The notes under the pieces were generated by a model. It had not been told where the DNA came from and searched no databases. It saw only the letters and a list, made by a program, of their open reading frames with translations. A program made the translations under genes and the position numbers. Below, in pieces: positions 30,417 through 38,916 of a stretch of DNA of 64,000 bases. Position 1 is the first letter of the stretch, and every line of letters starts with the position of its first letter. The stretch is from assembly GCA_023414355.1 (NCBI GenBank), contig JAEZOB010000059.1:1-64000 (forward strand), in the 5' to 3' direction. The DNA comes from Bacillota bacterium (GTDB lineage: Bacteria > Bacillota > Clostridia > Lachnospirales > Lachnospiraceae).

Positions 30417-31955
30417 TTATTTCGCTTTGCCTGAGATGATATCGGTATAGCTCGTATAACTTCTGTAACTATCAAAGGCTTCATCTTTTTCGGCATACTC
30501 AATGAAGGTTTTATTCAATTCCACTGCCTTTTTCAGATTTTCAAAACATTCTGTTTCTTTATTCTGTTGGGCATATACTTTACTCTTAATAAAATATCCG
30601 GTTCCATCCTTTGGTTCTATTTGAATCATCTTATCACAAACAGCAATACATTCCTCATAACTGCCTAGGCCTATCAGTGCATATGCTTTCCACACATAAA
30701 CACCTGTATATGACGGATTCAGAGAAATCGCCTTATCATAGAGTTCAATCGCCTCCTTGTATTCCCCCTGCATAAAATAACTCTTTCCTTTTCCGAAATA
30801 AGCAGGCAGGCTTTCAAGGTCCAATTTTATAGCCTTATCATATTCGACACGGGCTTCCTCATACCGTTCCAATCCGCATAAAGCATCACCCTTTTCCACA
30901 TACGCAATGGTATAGGCGGGATCCTTTTCAATCGCTTGATTATATGTGATGATTGCTTCCGAAAACTTACCTAAGCCATATAAAGCAGAACCTTTACTGT
31001 AGTATACATAGGCCGTATCTCCCAGAGGTAAATTCATCGCCTTTTCATAGTATTCTACTGCTTCCTCAAATCTTCCCAGGTAATAAAGGCAGTCTCCTTT
31101 TCCTATATAAGCATCAGTATATTTGGGAACAAGCTTTATACATTCGTTCAGATATATGATTGCTTCTTCATAATTCACTTTGTGATAAAGTGCTTTTCCC
31201 ATATTGTATTGGTAGTCCGCATCCTTTGAATCCATTTGGATTGCTGTCTGATAATACTTAATCGCATCATCATATTCGCCCAGACTGTAATAGCAATTTC
31301 CCAAACCGTTATAAACCAACGGGTCTTCCTTATTCCTTTTTAAGGCCTGTGTATAATATTCGATCGCATCTTTATATTTTTCTGATATATAAGCGTCTCT
31401 ACCTTTTTGCAGGTAATATAAATAATCACCCTTTGACTCTCCATTAATTCTGGAAAACCCGATTAGAGCCACTTTTCCCTCTTTATCAATATAAAAGTGA
31501 ATGCGCGAAATATAGCTTCCATCCTCTGTAGTCTCAGGATATTTATAACATAAAACATACTTGATGATCTTGAAATACGGTTTCATATTCTCCGCATTAT
31601 TATCAAGCATTCTATTGTAAACGATATCCTTTGATAACTTTTCTTTTGATTCCTTTCCGTATTTCTTAGTAACTTCCTTTTCGGTCATGCCGATCAAGAT
31701 TCCTCTGGAGGTTTTTACTACTGCCTCTTTGCTGGAATCATAATTCTTGTCATAGGTAAACAGGATGATACCCTCACCATAATTATTCAAGCTTTCGAAA
31801 AGATTGTAGGTTTCAGTGAGATTATCAAACTTCGCGACAAAATCCTTCTTGTTTAATTTCTCTGCAGCCATAGCCGATTGATACCCTGACGGCAATAGAA
31901 ATGCTACGATCATTAATGATATAATCAGTTTCTTCATGATGTTGTTTGCTCCCAT
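30417..31955 (-). CDS. Secreted tetratricopeptide-repeat protein
   Basis: 512-residue exported protein. A signal peptide (K-K-L-I-I-S-L-M-I-V-A-F-L-L-P ... A-M-A-A) ends near residue 30. A domain of ~150 residues follows that mentions no known family. Then come about eight tandem 34-residue TPRs (roughly 190-465) with the usual A-x-x-Y-Y-x-x-A and D-P-x-x-A-Y phasing. TPRs form a protein-binding superhelix, so an extracytoplasmic scaffold or adaptor role is likely. The start at 31955 is chosen for GGGAG five bases upstream; ATG at 31937 would also leave a complete signal peptide. Own promoter at 32033-32061. Partner unknown. Confidence 0.8.
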   Translation of the reverse strand: MGANNIMKKLIISLMIVAFLLPSGYQSAMAAEKLNKKDFVAKFDNLTETYNLFESLNNYGEGIILFTYDKNYDSSKEAVVKTSRGILIGMTEKEVTKKYGKESKEKLSKDIVYNRMLDNNAENMKPYFKIIKYVLCYKYPETTEDGSYISRIHFYIDKEGKVALIGFSRINGESKGDYLYYLQKGRDAYISEKYKDAIEYYTQALKRNKEDPLVYNGLGNCYYSLGEYDDAIKYYQTAIQMDSKDADYQYNMGKALYHKVNYEEAIIYLNECIKLVPKYTDAYIGKGDCLYYLGRFEEAVEYYEKAMNLPLGDTAYVYYSKGSALYGLGKFSEAIITYNQAIEKDPAYTIAYVEKGDALCGLERYEEARVEYDKAIKLDLESLPAYFGKGKSYFMQGEYKEAIELYDKAISLNPSYTGVYVWKAYALIGLGSYEECIAVCDKMIQIEPKDGTGYFIKSKVYAQQNKETECFENLKKAVELNKTFIEYAEKDEAFDSYRSYTSYTDIISGKAK

Positions 31956-32032
31956 AGCTTCTCCCATTCTTCTCATAGCATAGTAAAATCTGACTGCTGT
32001 CCATTTCATAGTTGGTCAAATTTTCCATAACC

Positions 32033-32061
32033 AGTTTATCATCGAATGCATGAATAATCAA
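32033..32061 (-). promoter_or_regulatory. Predicted promoter of TPR gene
   Basis: -35 TTGATT (32056-32061), 17-bp spacer and -10 TAAACT (32033-32038) on the minus strand. It shows that the first in-frame ATG (32009) would sit almost at the transcript 5' end. Confidence 0.5.
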
Positions 32062-32128
32062 GAAATATTTTCCAGTTATCCTCCGATATTCGATTGATGC
32101 TTTGAAAGAGAACATTACGAAAACTTAG

Positions 32129-32728
32129 TTATTCCACTATGTCCGGTGCTTCTGCTACAGCATCCGGTATCTGCTCGATGATATCCTGCAGAGAGCTTGC
32201 TTTTTGGAGCATTTTCATGGTGTCGGGATGTGGCTTGGCATAGATACCCTTCCAATCATACTCATCATATTCCTTTCTTGGTGGGTAAGCAAGCTGTGGC
32301 AAACCAAGAGAAAACTGCGCATTAACTCCGGGCTTATTACCGCGCGCATCCAGCTTGATCCACTGATTGTTCACAAAGACAGCATTGTAACAGTGCACGC
32401 AATATCCTAAGGAAGCATCATCAGCAAGCGTCACATGCACAAAGCAGAAGCCTGTCGGTATCTTTTGCGATCTCAATAAAGCGGCCAGAAGATTTGCCTT
32501 TGCATGGCAGATACCGGTCCGGTGCTCTAATACCTCAGACGCTTTTGCTGTAATGACGGTTGCCTGGATATCAAAGGAATGAGGGATCTGGTCCCGTACA
32601 AATTCATATGCTATTCTGGCTTTCTCAATATCGGAATCGATATTCTCGAAAAGCTGATGTGCCGTCTCCAGAATGATTTCAGATGAGTAGTCCACAAATT
32701 CATCTTCTTTTAGAAAAATATTATACAT
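32129..32728 (-). CDS. Transglutaminase-like cysteine protease-fold protein
   Basis: 199-residue protein with the transglutaminase core. The likely catalytic triad is C74 in T-G-I-C-H-A-K-A, H112 in C-V-H-C-Y-N-A-V and D127 in W-I-K-L-D-A-R-G-N. No signal peptide is present, so it acts in the cytoplasm; bacterial relatives are mostly peptidases or amidases rather than crosslinkers. Start ATG follows GGGGGG. It lies upstream of the TPR gene on the same strand with a 173-bp gap and a separate promoter for the latter. Confidence 0.82.
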   Translation of the reverse strand: MYNIFLKEDEFVDYSSEIILETAHQLFENIDSDIEKARIAYEFVRDQIPHSFDIQATVITAKASEVLEHRTGICHAKANLLAALLRSQKIPTGFCFVHVTLADDASLGYCVHCYNAVFVNNQWIKLDARGNKPGVNAQFSLGLPQLAYPPRKEYDEYDWKGIYAKPHPDTMKMLQKASSLQDIIEQIPDAVAEAPDIVE

Positions 32729-33155
32729 CCAGTCGCCCCCCTATGCGATTCATGATAACGTCTTGTTATATTTATTAGTTTTTATGTATAATATTACATT
32801 TGTTATAAAATGTCAACCGCAATATTAATAGTTTCAATTCTCGTAATATTGTTTTCTTCTTTCTTCTCATTGATTTCATTTGATCAATCTCCTCTTCTGA
32901 TATTTTGAATGTCTTACTATACTCAATTCCCGAGTCTCGCCATTGCTATCAGATTAATACTCATCATGACTTTTAATATAGTTATTTTATAATGAATGGT
33001 ATTTTTTTCTTGTTACTTAACCAATATATGGCTTATAATATTTCTAATGTATATTTTGAATATTTGGTCTTTTTTTGCAGAACGAAAGCAAAATATGACC
33101 AAGCTAGCTTTACCGCTTCTAAAAATGATATAAATCGTGTAGGGGGATAGAATTC
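32729..33155. other. AT-rich intergenic region without a gene
   Basis: 427 bp between divergent genes, about 70% AT. No open frame with a ribosome site is seen. A dyad TTGGTC...GACCAA with an inner TTTTGC/GCAAAA lies at about 33062-33108, some 50 bp before the beta-helix gene, and could be a regulatory fold. No riboswitch family is recognised. Confidence 0.5.
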
Positions 33156-35354
33156 ATGAAAAAAGTTTGTCGTCTTATGGTTTCAGTAATTTTAGTACTG
33201 TTGGTGATTACATCTTCTATTAAAGATATTCATCCGGCATCAGCAAAAACTGCCCCAATTACTTATAAAGACAGTGAGCTCGCCAGAGCCGTATCACTTG
33301 GCATAGGTACCTATCAGAAGAATTCAACCATCAATTATAAGACATTTTTCAAAATGCTTGATCAGGTTGTCAGCCTTGCTAATCCAAAAGAGTTAAGCAG
33401 CTGGAAGAAGAAATTCCCAAATGCGCGAAAATCATCTCAGAACATGAACCGCGATGAAGGAATGCTAAGTATATTCTTTGCTTCTCGGTCAATGGGCAAT
33501 ACGTATTCAACCTATAATACGATAGCAGGAGATACTGCGATTAAAAAAATTGGCGGTAAGGCATTTAAGGAAATGTCATGGAATTATTCTCTCCTCCCTG
33601 GCTGGAATAAAACAGTTACGATAGTCCTGGATACTACCCCAGCGGATCAATGGGACAATTACATGGTGGGTGCATATTACTATTGTATGGGCAGAATCTC
33701 GATAACCAGTGATAGTATCCTATTCGACTATGATTCCAAAAGCAATTCCATGAGATTGAATCAACCTCTCACGTATGAGAAAGCACTTCTTGCCGCCGTA
33801 AGATTATATGATTCCGGACTAAGTGAAACTGAGCGTATAAAGACAGCAGAAGATACCAAGTTTCTGAAATTAATCGATACCAGACGTAAGGAGATAAGAG
33901 ACACCACAACAGACATCAAGGTAAACGGAACCTCCTATTTCATCTCTAATACAGGCAATGATGAAAATGATGGATTGACTCCGAATACTGCATGGGCAAC
34001 AATAGAGAGAGCGAACGAAATTGATACACAGCCCGGAGATGCGATACTTCTTGAGCGAGGTTGCAGCTTCAGAGGGAAATTGAGACTTAGAAATGATATC
34101 ATATATTCGGCATATGGAATTGGGGAAAAGCCAATTGTAATGGGCTCACCCGAAAGTGGTGCTGACCCTTCCAAGTGGTCTCTGTTACGTGGGACTAAGA
34201 ATATCTGGGTTTTTTATAAAGAGATTGAAGAGACAGGAGCAATCGTTTTTAATGATGGGGCCAGTTGCGCAAATAGGAAAACTGCTTTTTGGAATGGCGC
34301 TAAATATGTTGACGTAATCGATAAGAAAACCCCCATTGATATAAAAAGTCTTAAGAATTTGACCTTCTTTCATGATGTTGAATACAAGGGGTATTCACCA
34401 AAAGAGGTCTATGTTCAAATGAACATACCTGGGAAAATATATCTTCGTTGTGATGCAGGAAATCCCGGTAATGTTTATCAATCGATTGAATTTATCAGTA
34501 GACCGTACGGCTATCAGGATGTGCCCAGTTCTTTTATACTTCAGGTGGGACAAAATTGTATCATAGATAATATTAATTTTATGTATGGCCAAGAAGGGAT
34601 CAGTATCAGTGGAAATTCCACTGTACAAAATTGTGAGGTCTCCTGGATTGGAGGTAATGTAACCGGTTATTATGCAGGAACTCTTGGAGCAGACATAACT
34701 GCTGTTATTCGTGCGGGTAATGGCATCCTGGTCGCTAAGGGTTCAGATAATTCTGTGACTAATAATTATGTACATCATACCTATGATTATGGAATATCTA
34801 CAGAAACAGGTGCTTGGTTTAAGGATCCCAAAGACAGATACTCCTATCATACAACATTTAAAGGAAATCTCATTGAAAAATGCTCGGGAGGATTTGGGGT
34901 TGGTGACTGGGAAGCTCTCATGGCAAATCGGGATGACAGGATTATCTTTAAGGATATTACAATAGAAGATAACTACTCTATCTATAGCGGTTATGGATGG
35001 TCCCATCAAACGCTTGATTATGATTGGGGTTATGCGAGTAATGTGAATAACGGTAATGCTAACCTCCAACTGGCATTTCCACCCAAGGCAGCCCAGAATA
35101 TCGTCATAAAAAACAATGTATTTTATTTGGGAAAATATACTTTGGTGGAGGCTTGCCATGGAGGAGATGGGTTGAAACAGCTTTATAATGTTACTTTCTC
35201 AGGAAATACCTATGTACAGAATCCATTGGGGATACTAATCTATTGGCAAAGTAAAACTGATTATAAATATTCGCAGCCTTTCACCAATAACTTAAATGCG
35301 GTTAAGACGATCAAAGACGTTCTCGGAGATAAAAACGGGGTCGTTTGGCAATAA
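33156..35354 (+). CDS. Secreted right-handed beta-helix protein
   Basis: 732-residue exported protein. A signal peptide ends near A-S-A (about 30). A ~200-residue N-terminal domain that I do not recognise follows. From about 265 the chain has F-I-S-N-T-G-N-D-E-N-D-G-L-T-P-N-T-A-W-A-T-I, the usual entry to extracellular right-handed beta-helix carbohydrate-active proteins (polysaccharide lyases, hydrolases or epimerases). Repeated N-x-V/I-x-x-N rungs then run to the end. No sortase, dockerin or SLH anchor is seen, so it is released or held non-covalently. The ATG follows GGGGGA. It is monocistronic, and base composition is slightly more AT than its neighbours. Substrate is probably an acidic polysaccharide; not proven. 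Confidence 0.75.
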   Translation: MKKVCRLMVSVILVLLVITSSIKDIHPASAKTAPITYKDSELARAVSLGIGTYQKNSTINYKTFFKMLDQVVSLANPKELSSWKKKFPNARKSSQNMNRDEGMLSIFFASRSMGNTYSTYNTIAGDTAIKKIGGKAFKEMSWNYSLLPGWNKTVTIVLDTTPADQWDNYMVGAYYYCMGRISITSDSILFDYDSKSNSMRLNQPLTYEKALLAAVRLYDSGLSETERIKTAEDTKFLKLIDTRRKEIRDTTTDIKVNGTSYFISNTGNDENDGLTPNTAWATIERANEIDTQPGDAILLERGCSFRGKLRLRNDIIYSAYGIGEKPIVMGSPESGADPSKWSLLRGTKNIWVFYKEIEETGAIVFNDGASCANRKTAFWNGAKYVDVIDKKTPIDIKSLKNLTFFHDVEYKGYSPKEVYVQMNIPGKIYLRCDAGNPGNVYQSIEFISRPYGYQDVPSSFILQVGQNCIIDNINFMYGQEGISISGNSTVQNCEVSWIGGNVTGYYAGTLGADITAVIRAGNGILVAKGSDNSVTNNYVHHTYDYGISTETGAWFKDPKDRYSYHTTFKGNLIEKCSGGFGVGDWEALMANRDDRIIFKDITIEDNYSIYSGYGWSHQTLDYDWGYASNVNNGNANLQLAFPPKAAQNIVIKNNVFYLGKYTLVEACHGGDGLKQLYNVTFSGNTYVQNPLGILIYWQSKTDYKYSQPFTNNLNAVKTIKDVLGDKNGVVWQ

Positions 35355-35376
35355 CTAAAACATTAAAAATCTTGTT

Positions 35377-35413
35377 ATTATGGCGCCCAACTCTTATCGC
35401 TGGACGCCATAAT
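35377..35413. terminator. Terminator between convergent genes
   Basis: ATTATGGCG (35377-35385) / CGCCATAAT (35405-35413) with inner CCA/TGG pairing; tail TCTTAAATA. Between the beta-helix gene and the serine-hydrolase gene. Confidence 0.65.
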
Positions 35414-35424
35414 TCTTAAATACG

Positions 35425-36390
35425 TTACTCAAATACCGGTTCAATATACTCTCTGATCAATTTTATCCGGTCCTTAGCATTCTTCACGAAGAGAGAAGCA
35501 ATCGAAATTACGATTTCTTTCTCGGGATTCACATAAATCACATTTCCTCCATCGCCCATGGCTGCATAAGCGTGTTCTGCCTCATCGATAATCCACCACA
35601 GATAACCGTACGGCAGCTTGCCCCATCTGCTTTGTTCCCTAGTGCTGTCCATAATCCACTCTTCTGATACAATCTGCGTTCCGAGCCACACTCCTCTGTC
35701 TAAGTATAATTGACCTAGCTTAGCCATATCCATTGCAGTAAGACTTAGACCCCAGCCTGCTGTATTGACTCCGGTTGGATCAGCGACCCAGCCCTTGACA
35801 TTCTTCGCTTCGTAAAATGCTAGCTGCTCCTCTTTATTCTGAAAGATAATATTGCCCTCCACAATAATCCCCAAGGGTTCGAATAAGTAATTTGTTGCGA
35901 AATCAAGCACAGACTGACCCGTCGATTTCACAAGTATCCCCGAGAAGATATCCGATCCGATTACCGGAGCGTACCTAAATTCGCCTATGCTTCCCTGCCC
36001 TCCTAGTAAATCCAGAGAGGCTTTTACCCAGTCATTGCTTGCAAAAAATTCTGTATAGGGTTCCGTTTTATATTTATACGGAGCAGTCATTGTCAGCAGG
36101 TCCTTCAGAGTAATCCTTTGTAACGTCTGTTCTCCTCTTTTCACCGTATAGTCCGGAAAAAAATCCAAAACCTTCTGCTCTATATTTTTAATATATCCAT
36201 GATCTATAGCGATACCGATTAATATAGAAACAATACTTTTTGTTACAGAGAAAATATGAAATGCGTCTGCTGCCGTGCAATTATTATAGTATTTCTCATA
36301 TACGGCTTTACCCTTTTTCAGTACAACGATACCTCCGATATTGTGATAGCTGCCATGGATTATTTTCTCCATCTGTGTCTTTTTGGTCAT
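35425..36390 (-). CDS. Beta-lactamase-family serine hydrolase
   Basis: 321-residue member of the class C beta-lactamase/penicillin-binding-like hydrolases. The nucleophile motif S48-V-T-K51 is clear. The second-motif tyrosine is probably in F-R-Y-A-P-V, where the usual asparagine is missing, and no clear K-T-G triad is visible. It has no signal peptide, so it is cytoplasmic, which argues against a resistance beta-lactamase and for an esterase, amidase or D-peptidase activity. Its ATG overlaps the stop of the UvrA-like gene (ATGA at 36387-36390), so the two are made together. That pairing is unusual. Confidence 0.82.
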   Translation of the reverse strand: MTKKTQMEKIIHGSYHNIGGIVVLKKGKAVYEKYYNNCTAADAFHIFSVTKSIVSILIGIAIDHGYIKNIEQKVLDFFPDYTVKRGEQTLQRITLKDLLTMTAPYKYKTEPYTEFFASNDWVKASLDLLGGQGSIGEFRYAPVIGSDIFSGILVKSTGQSVLDFATNYLFEPLGIIVEGNIIFQNKEEQLAFYEAKNVKGWVADPTGVNTAGWGLSLTAMDMAKLGQLYLDRGVWLGTQIVSEEWIMDSTREQSRWGKLPYGYLWWIIDEAEHAYAAMGDGGNVIYVNPEKEIVISIASLFVKNAKDRIKLIREYIEPVFE

Positions 36391-38810
36391 CTTAGATACC
36401 TCCCTGTCTTAGAAGTCGTGTTGTTTCTTAACTGCTCCGGCGTTCCCTTAGCAATGATAGAACCGCCCAGCTCTCCGCCCTCCGGCCCTAGCTCAATGAT
36501 ATAATCGCAGTTTTTTAGGATCTCAATATTGTGCTCAATGACAATCACGGAATTACCACCGAGCACCAGCTGATCCAGCAGCTTGATCAACAATTCCGTA
36601 TCATACAGACTCAGTCCTGTGGTAGGCTCATCCAACACATATAAAAGATTACCCCCTCGCCGAGAGCCCAGTTCTTTGGCAAGCTTCACCCTCTGGGCCT
36701 CGCCGCCGCTTAAGGAAGAAGTCGGTTGCCCGAGCGTTAAGTATCCCATACCCATCTGCTCCAGGATGCGCAAAGGCTTGACTATATTGCTTTGATCAGC
36801 GAAGAAGGAGGCAGCCTCAGCAATGTTCATCTCCAGGACATCAGCAATCGTCTTTCCCCGATACTCCACCATAAGGCTTTCCTCCAAAAAACGTTTGCCA
36901 TGGCATGTCTTGCACTGCTTGTCGACAGAAAAATCAGCTGTCAGAAAGATTCTTTCATATCCACTGCCACCGCAGTCTGGGCAGGCCCCCTTGGAATGAA
37001 AGGAGAAATATCCTGCTGCAAGGTTCCTTCTTTTTGCCTCCGGCTGCTCGGCAAAACGTTCTCTGATTTTGTCCCAGATACCTAAATAAGAGGCAGGTGT
37101 GGATCCGGAGCTTCTTCCGATCGGCTCTTGCGATATACTGACATAACCGCTGATCCGTTCCACACCTTCTATCCCCTGTGGTTGATTTAATCTGCTTACA
37201 TATGCTTTCTTAAATTTGTCAGTGAATACTCTTTCCTGTTTGTCTTCAAATGCTTTGTTATGTTCGTCTGTAAATACTCGCTCTTGTTTACCTGCAAGCC
37301 ATCTTGCCTGCTTGTATGCGCTGGCAAGACGCTTCATAAGAGTCTCTTCGATCAGAGAGCTTTTACCGCTCCCGGATAATCCGGCAATCCCGACCATCAC
37401 ATGGAGCGGAAATGCAACGGTTAAGTCCTTTAGATAATGGATATCCGCATGCTTTAGGATCAGGCAGTCTTCCATATTCGGTGAAATCGTTCTGCTCTTT
37501 CGAACAGGCATCTGACCTTTGTCGGAGAGATACCGGCTAAGTAGTGTATCAGCAAACTCATATCCCTTATAATCTCCCTGATAGACCACTGTTCCGCCTT
37601 CACCCCCTGCCTTCGGGCCAATCTCAATGATATGATCTGCCTGACCAATCATCTCTCTGTCATGTTCTACCACAATTACCGTATTGCCCAGATCCCTTAA
37701 GCCACGGATTGCTTCAATCATACTTTGCTTCTCTGAGGGATGTAAGCCCGACATTGGTTCATCAAACACATAGATCAGAGAATCAAGACCTGATTCCAGA
37801 TGAAGATGAAGAAAGATACGTTGCATCTCACCGCCGCTTAAGGAAGCCATCTCCCGATAAAGGGTCAGATGCCCCAGACGAAAGTGGATCAGCTGCTTTA
37901 ACTTCTGTTTTAAATTCTTAACTACATTCTTACTAAATTGAGATAAATCTTCTAACGGCAATTCTTCCTCCGGTATTCCCTCCAGGAACTCCAGTAGGCT
38001 GAATAGGGTCATCTGCCCCAACTCACCGATACGCTTTCCCTGAAACAGGATTTCTCTTGCTGTATCACTAAGCCTTTCTCCATGACAATCCGGGCAGAGA
38101 GACTTCACATAGACTGCTTCTACATCCTCCCCCCTCTCGAATGCGTTTCTGAGGATTCGTTCCAGGCAGTAGCTTTGTTTCCCATTGTCATAGGTTCCGT
38201 AAACCACCTCCTCCCTTACGTCCTCCGGAAGCTGCCAGAATGGTGTCTTAAAATGCTCACTGTATTTAATCCTAAGAAGACGCAAAAAACCAGAGGTTAC
38301 GTTAAGGCTCTCGTAAACCTCTGCCAGAGTTGTCATCTTATTTGGGATTAGCTGCTCCAGATCTACATCATAAAAGGAACCTCTGCCCTGGCATTGAATA
38401 CACATGCCATCGGCAGTGGTATAGAGAAACAAGCTCGGGGAACGCTGTTCCTTCCGCTCCTCCAAGGCTCTTCCATCACTGGCATAGACTAACGCCAGCT
38501 GATTTAAAATTCCGGTCTTGCTACCAACGGTAGAACGGGGATTACTCTGTCTGATGATATTCTGACGCACTGCCACTGTAGGTCCGATTCCTTCCATCTT
38601 ATCGAATCGGTCCTCGTTATCCAGACCGGCCAAAATACCGATCGATCGAAGATACTGGTTCTTCCCTTCTTCAAACAGAATATCAAAAGCCAGACTGGAT
38701 TTCCCTGAGCCGCTGATTCCTGTGATCACTACTAGCTGACGCTTAGGAATTGTAAGATTAATATTTTTCAGATTGTGAATTCGTGCTCCTTGAATCCTGA
38801 TTTCTTCCAC
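36387..38810 (-). CDS. Compact UvrA-like ABC ATPase
   Basis: 807-residue protein with the duplicated UvrA ATPase architecture. The N-terminal P-loop G-I-S-G-S-G-K-S-S is at 31-39 and a second, G-L-S-G-S-G-K-S-S, near the middle. Both signatures are present (L-S-G-G-E-M-Q-R and L-S-G-G-E-A-Q-R). Zinc sites C-I-Q-C and C-P-D-C are in the first half, and C-P-D-C ... C-K-T-C in the second. It is about 130 residues shorter than excision-repair UvrA: the region after R-S-T-V-G jumps straight on, so the UvrB-binding domain is absent. Such UvrA2-type proteins are tied to resistance to DNA-binding drugs rather than normal repair. Start GTG follows GAGGTGA. A 48-bp tandem duplication lies inside. Confidence 0.85.
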   Translation of the reverse strand: MEEIRIQGARIHNLKNINLTIPKRQLVVITGISGSGKSSLAFDILFEEGKNQYLRSIGILAGLDNEDRFDKMEGIGPTVAVRQNIIRQSNPRSTVGSKTGILNQLALVYASDGRALEERKEQRSPSLFLYTTADGMCIQCQGRGSFYDVDLEQLIPNKMTTLAEVYESLNVTSGFLRLLRIKYSEHFKTPFWQLPEDVREEVVYGTYDNGKQSYCLERILRNAFERGEDVEAVYVKSLCPDCHGERLSDTAREILFQGKRIGELGQMTLFSLLEFLEGIPEEELPLEDLSQFSKNVVKNLKQKLKQLIHFRLGHLTLYREMASLSGGEMQRIFLHLHLESGLDSLIYVFDEPMSGLHPSEKQSMIEAIRGLRDLGNTVIVVEHDREMIGQADHIIEIGPKAGGEGGTVVYQGDYKGYEFADTLLSRYLSDKGQMPVRKSRTISPNMEDCLILKHADIHYLKDLTVAFPLHVMVGIAGLSGSGKSSLIEETLMKRLASAYKQARWLAGKQERVFTDEHNKAFEDKQERVFTDKFKKAYVSRLNQPQGIEGVERISGYVSISQEPIGRSSGSTPASYLGIWDKIRERFAEQPEAKRRNLAAGYFSFHSKGACPDCGGSGYERIFLTADFSVDKQCKTCHGKRFLEESLMVEYRGKTIADVLEMNIAEAASFFADQSNIVKPLRILEQMGMGYLTLGQPTSSLSGGEAQRVKLAKELGSRRGGNLLYVLDEPTTGLSLYDTELLIKLLDQLVLGGNSVIVIEHNIEILKNCDYIIELGPEGGELGGSIIAKGTPEQLRNNTTSKTGRYLR
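37218..37313. repeat. 48-bp in-frame duplication inside the UvrA-like gene
   Basis: Two adjacent 48-bp units encode K-Q-E-R-V-F-T-D-E-H-N-K-A-F-E-D and K-Q-E-R-V-F-T-D-K-F-K-K-A-Y-V-S. They insert a charged helix pair just after the second P-loop. Divergence of the last residues shows the duplication is not brand new. Confidence 0.75.
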
Positions 38811-38836
38811 ATGCTCACCTCAAAAAGATTATCAGC

Positions 38837-38915
38837 ATTCAGAAAAGTCAACTTCACAGACTTTTCCAAATCATGTATTCAGAAATGTCAGCTTCGCAGA
38901 ATTTCTGAATCATGT
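38837..38915. repeat. Palindromic 40-bp repeat, two tandem units
   Basis: Units 38837-38876 and 38877-38915 share a CAGAAAAGT-N11-ACTTTTCTG-like hairpin followed by ATCATGT. They start directly after the stop of the AraC gene and end just before the UvrA-like gene's ribosome site. The same element occurs at 42684-42762. Confidence 0.8.
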
Positions 38916-38916
38916 A

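Noticed and set aside
31825..32115. 96-codon leftward frame overlapping the TPR gene start
   Set aside because: Overlaps the signal-peptide region in another frame and lies over the promoter; no family features.
35425..36390. Antibiotic-resistance beta-lactamase
   Set aside because: No signal peptide and no clear third K-T-G motif; coupling to a UvrA-like gene points to another hydrolase role.
36387..38810. Housekeeping excision-repair UvrA
   Set aside because: About 130 residues short, with the UvrB-binding region absent, and no uvrB near by.
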